A stretch of DNA of 64,000 nt, from positions 682,001 through 746,000 of the forward strand of contig JASANH010001652.1 in assembly GCA_030248295.1 (NCBI GenBank), in the 5' to 3' direction. This DNA comes from Mesodorylaimus sp. YZB2_4 (Eukaryota; Nematoda; Enoplea; Dorylaimida; Dorylaimidae). This document shows positions 1-10,279 of this stretch, in pieces. Every line of letters starts with the position of its first letter. The first letter of the stretch is position 1. The position numbers and the translations under genes were made by a program. The notes under the pieces were generated by a model. It had not been told where the DNA came from. It searched no databases and was given only the letters and a program-made list of their open reading frames with translations.

Positions 1-550
1 TTATGAGCCAGTTACAGGCCTAAACCTGATAATGTCAATGTTCTGTCTGTCAGACGTGTTTTTAGCCATCGACATAGCCAATCAAGCAAGGTTCGTAGAG
101 ATGCTAAAAAATTCCCGCTTTTCGACATCTCGCAACAGGAACTACGAAATTATACTCTTCCTGAAGCATGGAGTGCAATTTTCTTTTATATCTTTTCACT
201 TCTAGACGGATTCCGATGAAGAGGAATGGAATAATTTTACGAGTAAGGCGCCATTGAAAAGTGACGTGGGGCCTTTTCTTTTAATTGCCTCCCGCTCATT
301 GAATTGGTCTTCGAAGAGTTATTGGGCAACTACGCGCAAGGGTGGACCATTCTTGACTTCACTGCTCCCATACGTCCTAAACATGAACTGGTACGCCCAC
401 ACTTGTGTGTAAAACGTCTCACGGAGGTCCGGTTTCCATTTTCGGGCATTGCCTTCGCCAACACTCCTTTTTATTTCTTCCAAGGTGTGTGCCTATAGTC
501 GGTGCCAGAGGCTGGGAAAAACATGAGCTCGATTCGTAGTCAACAGTAAA

Positions 551-596
551 AGGCACGTGTGGTACGGTTTGATAAGGTGGCATGTGTGGTACGGTT
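551..596. repeat. Imperfect direct repeat upstream of the PTR gene
   Basis: Two copies of an 18-nt word (GCACGTGTGGTACGGTTT, second copy with one change) are separated by nine bases. The first copy contains a CACGTG E-box. It lies about 175 bp upstream of the PTR start. A regulatory role is only a guess. Confidence 0.4.
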
Positions 597-695
597 TTCC
601 TTCTCCTTTAGTCACTTTGTTATGTTTGTATCGGAAATTTTCTTTTTACGACCAGAACAATTTTAATTTATGGATTTTGTTTCCCGTTGTTGTTG

Positions 696-702
696 TATAA
701 AT
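696..702 (+). promoter_or_regulatory. Candidate TATA box of the PTR gene
   Basis: TATAAAT lies 75 bp before the ATG at 771. A TTTCCCAG acceptor-like sequence follows, ending at 736. It could instead be a trans-splice or 5' UTR acceptor, so the transcript start is not fixed. Bases 1-695 hold no recognisable gene. Confidence 0.35.
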
Positions 703-770
703 CGCACAAACTAAATATAATTTCATAATTTCCCAGCCAAACTCGTTGACCGTCGGTTCCCCGCCTGAAC

Positions 771-3584
771 ATGGGTTGTGCATGGATTGAGAGACATTTG
801 GTGATCGCCTTCGATGGCTATGGTCGCTTTGTATGCCGCCATCCGGCCGCCTTCTTCTTTCTTCCTCTCATATTCGGTGCCATGGTGGCCGCTGGGTTGC
901 TGCTGATTAAAATGGAAGTGGGTGTGGTCATGCTTTTCACACCAACCACAGCCCCGTCCAGACGCGAGCAGATCATAGCCAGGGAATTCATTAGTGTTCA
1001 TCCCATACCTGACGGCCCGCACGTGGCACCCATCGACCGCTTGCCTTTCACGGCCGACGACGATTACGTGGACTTGTGGTTCAATGTGCAAGTGGCTTAC
1101 AAGGATCGACGCAATCTGATGAGTCCCGAAACTTGGTCCAAGCTTTCTGATTTAATGCATTTTATATATCGTAATTTTACGTGCACTATTTCGGACGACC
1201 CCAATTCGCAACGACTGAGATATAATCCGGATTTCTGTAATCCTATGCGAGGATGTTTACAAATGGAAGATTACGTAACTCGTGTGGCTGATATTCTCAA
1301 CACGAGTTTATACGATCAAAAAATGACTGATCGGATAAGACTGTCTTATCCAGTCATGTACGTCTTCAATAAACCATTCAATTGGGCCCCTCTCATTTAT
1401 GGTGTGACCAGAAACGAGACGACTGGAATCTTGGAATCGGCTCGCGTCATTTCCTTATTTTTTCAATTCCAATACGCCCGTCGTCGAGTTAATATGCCAG
1501 CCTACGCTCAAAGGTGCATGGCCCAAATGACCGACTATTTAAGTCAACTACGACGTGCTAATTGGGGCGATGGTTTGGAATGCTATTCGTTAAGCGAACG
1601 ATTAATGGACGTGGAAGTTATGAAAACTAAATCCTACGCTTTGCCTTATTTGGCATTGACGATTGGTCTAATCACCGCATTTACAGTATTTTCTTCTTTG
1701 CAACCCGGATTCATCCTCGGCAGTGCATTAGAGGCGTTCATGGGCGTATGCACGATTGGCTTGTCACTTTTAGCCAGTTTCGGCTTCTTATTTGTATGCG
1801 GTCGATTCTTCAACGCCATTGTAATAATCGCACCGTTTTTGGTCATGTGCGTTGGCATAGACAATGATTTTCTTTTAATGGCTGCCTACAGGCATACCAA
1901 TCCGAACTGGTCCCCTGAACGTCGCTTAGGCGCGGCCTTCTCCGCCGCGGGACCATCGCTAACGATCACTTCGATCACGGATATTCTCTGTTTTGGCATA
2001 GGATTCATTTCAGATACGCCGTCCGTGGCTAATTTCTGTCTTTATACAGCTGTTTCGTTGACATTCAGATACGTTTATCAATTGACATTTTTCGCTGCCA
2101 TTATGGCCTACGTTGGAAGAATGGAAGCTCGCATGGTCCACACTCAAACCACGCCCACCGATAGCCGCCTGAGGGCCTGCTTGGCCGAATGTGTTCGCTG
2201 TTTGACTTCGGAGCACAAACAGATTCAAAAATCGCCTGTGGCTATGGAAAATTCAAGAGTCGAAAAAGGTCATGAAGAACAAATATTTTATTTATCTACT
2301 GATCATTTAGCGCATAATTTCTTTCACAATTATTACGCCCCATTTTTAACTCTAAAACCAATTCGAATTTTAACCATTATCGTTTATTTCATTTATATTG
2401 TAGTAATTGTTTTTTGCGCGTCGAGAATGCGAGTCAATATTTCGCCACATAAATTAGTGGTTGACGACTCACCATTATTAGAATATTTCAATTTAGCCGA
2501 ACACTATTCTTGGTCCGATTCCGTTTTGGCGCATGTTTTTGTAACAAGAGCACCCGATTTTAAAAATCGATCAGAAATCGATCGATTTATGACATTTGTT
2601 GACAAAATTGGGAATATGAGCGAATTCGTTGACAAAACTGCGAATCCATTGGATACAGCTAGTTTATGGCTAAACGATTATATGCCATATTTGGAATACG
2701 TTGCTCATTTGAACGACGAATATAACGAGGATTTCTACGATTATATGCCAGATTTCTTAAACGCACCTGATTATAATAAATATTGGCTGGATTTAAGATT
2801 CAAACCGCAAATAGCAAATAGTACAAAACTCGAACTGGATAAATTCAAATTTACCGCCTTTTATCGAGGTGTGAGCACGTGGGAGAAACATGTGGAATTG
2901 ATGAAATATTGGCGAGGTGTTTGCGCCGAATACGAAGACTACGACGCCGTGGTTTATGACCACCATCATTTGAATATTTATTTAGATCAACGGGCCACTT
3001 TGGAACCAACAACTTTGCAGACATCGGGTATCGCCATTTTGTCCATGGCCTTTATAACAGCTATATTCATGCCCGACTTGGCCAGCGTGTTTTACATTTG
3101 TATGAGTTTCCTTTCGGTCGATCTGGGGGTGATTGGATTCCTGAGTTTGTGGGGCACCGATTTGGACCCAGTCACCATGGTATGTGTGTTAATGACCATC
3201 GGGTTCTCGGTGTATTACACTGCTCGAATATGTTATTGCTACCGAACATTGGAACCGAATTTGGAACCGTCTAAAAAACTGGCATTTACAATGGGTGCAG
3301 TCGGATGGCCAATAACGCAAGGCGGGCTGGCCACGCTGTTAGGCATCCTACCTCTGGCCCTAGTGCCATCGCACATGGTCAGAGTATTCTTCAGGACGAT
3401 CACACTCATGGTACTCCTGGGACTACTGCACGGCTTGGTTGTCATGCCCGTCATTATGAGTGCCTTCGATCAGTGGAGGCCGTCGAGGAGGAGTTTAATC
3501 TTGGAGAAATCATCAGAAACATCGGCTGAAACAGGCAGCGGATCTACCAAAATTGACTCGGACTCGGGTTTTCATACAGGCTAA
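771..3584 (+). CDS. Patched-related (PTR) protein, sterol-sensing-domain RND-type membrane protein
   Basis: Single open frame of 937 residues. The order is that of PTR/PTCHD proteins: a short N-terminal tail; TM1 near residues 23-46; a large ectodomain; a sterol-sensing block of five helices near 288-450; a second ectodomain; and a second six-helix block near 765-910. TM4 carries G362-I-D-N-D366-F, matching the RND/patched proton-relay GxxxD motif. The equivalent TM10 motif reads G811-F-S-V-Y815-Y-T-A-R, where PTR proteins normally have GFSVDFxAH, so the acidic residue is missing. Family members handle lipids or sterols at the plasma membrane and affect cuticle and moulting in nematodes; the substrate here is unknown. 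The ATG at 771 is followed by the typical PTR N-terminal hydrophobic segment. No intron is seen, unlike the neighbouring genes, so a retrocopy origin is possible, but the frame is intact over its full length. Confidence 0.93.
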   Translation: MGCAWIERHLVIAFDGYGRFVCRHPAAFFFLPLIFGAMVAAGLLLIKMEVGVVMLFTPTTAPSRREQIIAREFISVHPIPDGPHVAPIDRLPFTADDDYVDLWFNVQVAYKDRRNLMSPETWSKLSDLMHFIYRNFTCTISDDPNSQRLRYNPDFCNPMRGCLQMEDYVTRVADILNTSLYDQKMTDRIRLSYPVMYVFNKPFNWAPLIYGVTRNETTGILESARVISLFFQFQYARRRVNMPAYAQRCMAQMTDYLSQLRRANWGDGLECYSLSERLMDVEVMKTKSYALPYLALTIGLITAFTVFSSLQPGFILGSALEAFMGVCTIGLSLLASFGFLFVCGRFFNAIVIIAPFLVMCVGIDNDFLLMAAYRHTNPNWSPERRLGAAFSAAGPSLTITSITDILCFGIGFISDTPSVANFCLYTAVSLTFRYVYQLTFFAAIMAYVGRMEARMVHTQTTPTDSRLRACLAECVRCLTSEHKQIQKSPVAMENSRVEKGHEEQIFYLSTDHLAHNFFHNYYAPFLTLKPIRILTIIVYFIYIVVIVFCASRMRVNISPHKLVVDDSPLLEYFNLAEHYSWSDSVLAHVFVTRAPDFKNRSEIDRFMTFVDKIGNMSEFVDKTANPLDTASLWLNDYMPYLEYVAHLNDEYNEDFYDYMPDFLNAPDYNKYWLDLRFKPQIANSTKLELDKFKFTAFYRGVSTWEKHVELMKYWRGVCAEYEDYDAVVYDHHHLNIYLDQRATLEPTTLQTSGIAILSMAFITAIFMPDLASVFYICMSFLSVDLGVIGFLSLWGTDLDPVTMVCVLMTIGFSVYYTARICYCYRTLEPNLEPSKKLAFTMGAVGWPITQGGLATLLGILPLALVPSHMVRVFFRTITLMVLLGLLHGLVVMPVIMSAFDQWRPSRRSLILEKSSETSAETGSGSTKIDSDSGFHTG

Positions 3585-4554
3585 TGGTGATTGGAATAGT
3601 GTGTGCACTGGAATGTTCTGCTTGCTAGCTTTACATATTGCTTTTATAAGAGTAGTTGGGAAGGGCTTGCATTGTCATGCCATGTTTTTCAGTTGCCCAA
3701 ATTTTGGTTTTGTTGTAATTCAAGTGTGTATATTCCTAGATTACTTATGGGGGAATTCGTGCGTGCGTCGAGCGGATTGGGTAATACTGGTACTTATACT
3801 GGATAATACTTTTTGGGATGTGAACTTTAGATCAGGCTGCAATGACACAGCAACTGTGAGTGAAAAACGGCTCTCCAAACGGTAAAAAACGGTGAAAAAA
3901 CGATGCTGTACTCATCACTTCAGCAAGAATTCCGACGGTCAAGGCGCACAGTGTACGAGGTCGGACAAACCGCGCAGAGAAGTTCCACTTTTTGCGAAAG
4001 CTGACTGCCAGTATCGCGAACAGATATTCGCCTCGTCTTGCATTCTTTTGCCAGAGCTATGACCTGTACCGCCGGTGCGATATCTTATCAGTGAACAGAC
4101 ACCAAAAGGAAAGGTATTTTATGAATCGCTGAAGTCAGCAGAGTCCAAATATGTAGCTGGTTTTCGTTTACTTCACCTATTTTGCGGTACCCACGTTAAA
4201 TGCAGGTTTTTGGAACGGCAGTGATGCAAGAGGTGTCATCTGCGGCAAGATGGATACTCGTACGACGCATGAATATGTGGGCTGGTGTGACTGGTTTAAA
4301 ACGTTGATAGGAAGAATGGCATTTGTGTGTTTTCCGCCACCTTGCCTCCCCTCATGCCTGTCGTCATTTGTTATATGTGTATCTCGAGGACAGAAAAGTT
4401 TATTTGATGACAAACTGGGGAATCTTATGCCTAAGGGACTTTTCTGTGCCTAAAATACAACAGTGCAGTACGAAAGGGTTTGCTTTATGGTGACAGAATT
4501 AGAACTCAAGGTCAAATTGCAGGTGGTGCCAAAGAAAATGGGCTAGTATTCCAA

Positions 4555-4645
4555 TGACCTTGATTTTGCTCTGTCTGACTTGACCCTGACCTTGACCTGC
4601 GAGGAATTTTAAATTTTCTGGCTCTGACTTTGACATTGATCGGAC
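4555..4645 (-). repeat. D-family dispersed repeat fragment (TCAAAGTCAA words)
   Basis: Read on the minus strand it is a run of TCAAGGTCA/TCAAAGTCA words. The same word pattern occurs in three other places in the window (6815-7060, 58195-58345, 59385-59562). This is a partial, diverged copy. Confidence 0.5.
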
Positions 4646-5145
4646 AAAACAATTTGCCCATGATCGGCACCAGCAACAAAGCTGTGTTTGCTCTTTTTCC
4701 AAGAAATTTTACTACAACTGACAATTTCCTGACATTACGTGAAATTAAGAAACCCGCCCAGCCCAAGAAACTGATGTAAAGCTGTTTTTGACGGCTTTGG
4801 GAAAACTAGAGAAGCTGACACCCATTGAAATCAAAACTAGATCTCATTCGTTATAACGTATTCCTTTTCCAAGTGCCTTCCGCATGATCGATTTCTTTTC
4901 CCGCCAAAGCATTGGCTTGAGAGAAAAGGCGCCTTACCAAGCTGAAAGCGCTTTGGGCCCGAATGTCTTGCGCCAATAAAGCCAAGTTTGGATTTGGACA
5001 AATGGGAAGAGATAGGGATGGCTAGGCCACGGATGGATGGCGTACGCAAGTGCACACTAGGCTGGCACACAGTAGTCTATGCAACTGGGTTGGTAGGGAA
5101 CTGGACGAGTAAGACAGCTGCAATAGCACAAGACTCACAATCAGT

Positions 5146-5544
5146 GGGGGCCAGTTTCACAGTGCGATCCTAATTTCAGGACAGGTACGAATTTAGGGCA
5201 CTATTTAGGACAGCAACTTAAGACAACGCTGAGGCGCCAATTTAGGACGTTTCACAATAGCTGTCCTGCAGGTGCCATCCGTAGATTTGGGCATCTTGTT
5301 TCACAAAAAGAAAGGTCAGCTCAAAATTGGCCTAGATCAAGGGCGATTGCCTTGCGCCTGACAGCCGCGACAATATGGCAGTGCTGCAAGGATATGAAAA
5401 CACCAGACCTTGGACATGGTCGAGATCGTCCTAGACAAGACAGCTTGGTGTCCTGGGGTGGGACACCAAGCTGATTGTGAAATGACTCAGGACTGTCCTT
5501 GAATTTAGGACATGCCTTGGGATTTAGAACTGTGAAACTGCCCC
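5146..5544. mobile_element. Non-autonomous DNA transposon (MITE) with AGTTTCACAGT ends
   Basis: The left end reads GGGGGCCAGTTTCACAGT. The reverse complement of the right end reads GGGGCAGTTTCACAGT. Just inside both ends are repeated TTTAGGAC and AGGACA words. Length is about 400 bp with no transposase frame. The exact ends and target duplication are unclear, so the superfamily is not assigned. Confidence 0.65.
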
Positions 5545-6189
5545 TATACAGGATGGCAGAGCTTGAAAATTTTTTCGCCAACATTTCACTAAATTTACTT
5601 TCTTTCGCTGTCAGAATACTCTGACCAGGTGCAAGAAACTCTGACCCGACCCTGACCTTGACCGATCCCGCTTTAGGTGCAGGGTAGTTCTCCTGAGTTT
5701 TTGGAGTGGTTTGGTGGACAGTTACGGCGAGGAAAGGAAATATAGGGGAGGCTGCTTGGGACTCATCCCCATAAAAATTTCTTATTTCTTGAACGGATCA
5801 GCAAGATCGAGATCGCGATTCACGTCGGATCAGTCGATGCTATAACTGTCCAGCATCTCTGACATCCCAATAATAGCCCCGAGTCGCCTGGAGCATCTCT
5901 GACATCCCAATAGCCCCTAGGCGCCTGGAATCTATCGCCCTGGATGGGCAGTTTATGTTTCAGCCACAGATATAGTCGCTCGCTATCATATTCAGAGTAC
6001 TTGCCCAGGAAATCTCCTCTTCTACGCCTGCAGGTCTTGGTTTTTTTTTCCAATTTTTGTGGGCCGAAGCCCGTTTTTGCCTCTAGTTGGCCAGTAGTCA
6101 AACTTTCTATAAGCAGGGCTGTGCGGGGACCGGCACACATAGCAGCTTCCCTCTGAGTGTCTCCACTAGGAGCACCTCGACGCGAGGGC

Positions 6190-6445
6190 ATCCTGGACAG
6201 GACACCGACTTCCTCGGACGATGGCGGGCGGGCTTTGAACCCTGTCGGTGTTGGACAGCCGAGACTGTCTCCTCGTTTGGCTTCCGTCTCTCCACTCGGA
6301 GCACCCCGGCGGCACCGGGTGAGTCACCCACGGCCTGGCGTGCAAGGTCAGCGAGGGTTTATGGTTCGCAAACCAACCTCCGTTACGGGGGATCGAACCC
6401 AGGACGAGTCCAGGTACTCGCTCCCAAACAATACGGAAAGACGAA
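6190..6445 (-). repeat. tRNA-derived SINE-like repeat, copy 1
   Basis: It is the inverted counterpart of 22830-23060, with long matching stretches across about 230 bp. In its own orientation it carries a pol III B-box (GGGTTCGATCCCC, + positions 6388-6400) preceded by a diverged A-box-like region. No tRNA cloverleaf is intact, which suggests a tRNA-headed SINE. Confidence 0.65.
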
Positions 6446-6814
6446 TGCTGCATCAACGCGGCCGCCTGCAGGTCTTGGTTACCAAGGCACTTGATTGAGC
6501 GACAAAGCCACTGGCAGCACCACTAAAAAATCGTTTTATCCGCCTCAGAAAAAGAGAAGCCAAAAGGGCGAAAATTGTTTGGGAATATACTCGATCTGAG
6601 TCCTTTGATAGTCGTTTGATGATTTAAATATTAGTAATTTTACTCGTATATCTAGCATTAATACTATGATGATTGCGATAATTTTCCGAGATAACCCGCC
6701 GATTCTGTAACGTGTACGTCCACTTGGCGGCAGCCTACCCCCTTCCCCATCCACTGCCGTCCACTTTCCGCTCACCCCCACCCGCCCGCCTTGGGTGGAC
6801 GTCCTTTATGGATG

Positions 6815-7060
6815 GCCCCATGCGTGCTCGAGCTACCTGGTGGGACAAGAGGCGTGTCCACAGAGGTTTTTTGAAATTTTTGCGAAAGGACAATTTTGAG
6901 TCAATGTCAATGTCAAAATTAAGCATTTTTGCCCCGTCAAAGTCAAAGTCAAAATCAAAAAAATTTTTAACCTCATGTCAAAGTCAATGTCAAAGTCAAG
7001 AACTTTTCGAGACCCCTGTCAAAGTCAATGTCAAAGTCAAATTGTAAAACCGACGTCATT
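6815..7060 (+). repeat. D-family dispersed repeat, full copy
   Basis: It shares order and sequence with 59385-59562: a CGAGCTACCTGG-like start, a GGCGTGTC segment, a TCAATGTCAATGTC word block, GCATTTTTGCCCCGTCAAAG, more TCAAAG words, and the tail GACGTCATTTGCAACACTA. The TCAAAGTCAA words form a degenerate tandem array. No coding sequence is visible. Confidence 0.7.
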
Positions 7061-8477
7061 TGCAACACTAACTCGAACTTGGACTTTGGAATTATGGGCT
7101 AGTCAAAGCATAGCGAAGCACCTCATATCGCATCCTCTTGTCACTTCACTTCGACAAAAGGGTTCTGTTTCAGGCATTTTACTTCTTCTTACAACACTCC
7201 TAAGGTCACTTCTTAGAGCCAAGTTACAAAATATTTGCTAAATTTAACTGAAGTCTTGGGGTTTTTAAACATCGGGTCAGGCGAATCAGAGAAAATTAGA
7301 AAAAAGTGGCTGGTGTAATAGGCATGCCAAGGATTTCACTAAGTTCGGCAAGTGTTGCGCATTTCGACGAGGAAGAGGATGATTAAATCAGCAGTTCGAG
7401 TGGTCCTGGTCAGCCATTGATTATTGCAAAATCACTGGCTGAATGGGTGGGTGGCTGGAATTATCGCTAGAGCAGTTTAGCTAAAATTATCGGTATTTTA
7501 AGTAAAACCACAGAGCGCCAGCCAGTCAGCAATGGGATTAGGAAATCATGAGCTGCCCCTAAAATAGAGCACAGTCACCCCAGCATGACGGTACTAGTTT
7601 TCAAAATGTATTACTTACATGATTCGTGTTTTCAGTTTTTAGAAGTGATTTGGGTTTTCTGTCGACAATTTTCAATTCTAGGTTGTTGCCTCATTCCTGC
7701 GTAAAAAAGGAGCATCTCAAAGTTACTCAGCGGACAATTACCCGTGATTCAAACGGGTTTCCTAAACTGAAGCTCCAAGCCAAAAAAATAAATGCGCCCT
7801 CCAAGTCAGGGTTGTTGGGCCAAGCAACACTGTACTGGGCCAGAGGCTATTATCTGAGCCACCACGTGCAACAGGCTGAATAGCCGTACGTTGGAGAAGG
7901 CTTCGCTCGTGGAAGCTTCTAATCTGGTGGGCTGTGTGAGCACTGATGCGTCTGTGCAATACTGTACAGGCGAGCGGGCAAAATATCGATAGGATAACCA
8001 TAAATATAGCTAATAAACATACTGTATTTGATCGTCCAGATTGGCTATTACCTGAAATTATTGATCAGCTTTGGCTAAAATTGCCTAAATGGGGTTCAGT
8101 TATCTCACATGTGCACAATAATCCATGGTCGTAGGGTGAAATTTCGAGCTGTTTTGTGATATAGTGACCCTAGGCTACTATTTTATTGAAAAAAATAGGG
8201 TTGGACTGTTTTAATGATTTTCCCATAATCGATTATGTGACTGATCACGGCTGATCACGAACGGTTTTTTGAATATCTCATGAACGGTTACAGCTACGCT
8301 AATTTTAAGAAACGATCCGGATTACTTGAAATGTAGCCGTCATTTCTATATTTTTAAAATTGTTCTCGGCCCCAAAAAATAAGCAAGTTATGATTTTTTG
8401 ACCAAAAGTGACCACTTTTCACCTTTCAAGTGCTATACATATTTCCATATAAAGGCATTTCAAAAAACTTTTACTTT

Positions 8478-8592
8478 GGCCAAGACAATCAGTTTTTGTG
8501 AGTACTTTCGACGGAGCATATAAAGGGGGGGGGTCAAAAAAGTCGATTGGCCAAGTATATTTCATATGGGTCGAGTCTCTCAGAAACTCTCT
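8478..8592. repeat. Dispersed repeat, inverted partner of 22662-22783
   Basis: About 115 bp match the reverse complement of 22662-22783. Shared landmarks include GCCAAGACAATCA, GAGTACTTTCGAC and GGGTCGAGTCTCTCAGAAAC. Function is unknown; it is probably part of a transposable element. Confidence 0.6.
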
Positions 8593-10279
8593 CGAGTTTC
8601 GCGATTTTCGCGAATGGTTTCACCTTGTTCGCAGCCACCCGCTCACAACATCAACTTGAGCTAACCCAAATCAGTTTCCATAAACGTTTAACATTACCTT
8701 ATCAAAGACTGCGGGCACGAGTCACATTATCAATATAGGGATGCTCTGACCAGCATCTTCAACAGCACTAAAAATGCCAGTCTTTGCTCAACCTGCGACT
8801 GTCAAGTTTTGACCAAAAGCGATCCAGCGCCTTCAGAACCTACTAAGCATGCCATGGGTTGGACCGCCTAAGATCCACTTTTGACAGTCGCTTGCAATGT
8901 TTAAAATGTCTTCGGAATTTCTTGCGATTAACAGTGAGTAAACTCATCTTTCAATGCCCAGCTACTGTATTTCCATTCACAGTTCCTTCCACACCAAATT
9001 TTTTCGCCCATCCTGGTTGGTCCAGGCGAGGGTCGATTTTTGGCCCTTTTCCCGCCCGGGCTCGGGGCTTGTTGGCTGACCTTATCTTGCCATCGACTAG
9101 GGTCAATCCGGGATGCAGGCCAGGCAAGAGCGCGTGTTGATCTCTATTCCGCGATGTCGGCGGTGACCCTGAGGGCTAAGCATACCCAGCCCGTGCCCCG
9201 TGAGCGCAGGATTTGAGAGGATCTCGCTCCATAAGGCCTCTCCTCGTTTATCGACCCTAGATGGATGAAGAGTGAGTCACCGCCGGGCGTGCAAGGCGCA
9301 GAGAGGTTCTACCAGGTTCTCAGACTGCCAGAGTTGAACTCGCGGCCGACCGGTCTCCAGCTCTGCCAAGCAAACTGTGAATGACAGACGCCTTTCACCG
9401 CCACATCACCCAGGCGGCTCCGTACGTGTCTATAATGGTTGAAGGTCCTACGTGCAGGAAAGCAGGCACAACGGAAGCTGATATTGTGTTCTTTGAAAAG
9501 ATCGAACATTCCCGCATGGCAGGAGTATCAGCGGGCGATTCATCATATGCATAACTAGTACTGATGACTGACGGTCAGACAGAAACCGCGAAAATTAGCA
9601 CCCGCGAAATTTTCCGAAAGTCCAGAACCGCAATAATTGGGTACCGCGAAATTAAAGTGATATACAGCAGTAGATGTTTCGGTAATGAAACCGTGTTCAG
9701 TCATAATTTAAAATGTTTCCGACAAATTTGTCGTTACTGCCACCACCCAACCAAGAAACGCCGCCTCAGGAATTTCCGCCCAATTGGTTTCCGAAACATC
9801 CGATAGCCTCTTCGCATGGTGTGTCCTGCAGGTAGGTCCAGTCGTGTGCCTACTGGCTACTGGTGTGGCGGCTCACGATCAGCAGATGGTAAGACGAAGT
9901 ACACTGTAGAATCGATGTCGGAATATAGAAAAGAGAATGTGATAACGTTATGGTCAGCGAAAGTTTCAGTTGCGCGCGAACGCCACAGTCAAACGTAGAA
10001 TGCTTTTGTTGACTGCTTTTCCAAGCACACAAAACCAAAACCCAAATATTTCAGATAATAAGCAGACTAAATGAAAGAAAGTATCGTCATCCTAATCCAG
10101 GAGATCCTTGACACAAAATTCATGATCCAAAAACCAGCACATACTCGCTATATGTTTGCCCACTTGTATTGGAAATAAACATAACCTACAGTACTTGATT
10201 TATCTCAAAAAAATGATCATGAAACGAAAACAGAAAAAAGAAAAATCATTATTATAATTTCGAGAACTCTGCAATGCCG

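Larger units (their letters stand above)
3585..10279. other. Gene-free 6.7 kb stretch rich in repeats
   Basis: No coding frame here shows recognisable protein similarity together with splice signals. It contains a D-family fragment (4555-4645), a MITE (5146-5544), a SINE copy (6190-6445), a D-family copy (6815-7060) and an inverted-partner repeat (8478-8592). ACCGCGAAATT-type words recur around 9575-9660. Between 9679 and 9802 the words GATGTTTCGG and CCGAAACATC bracket another possible foldback. Confidence 0.6.
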
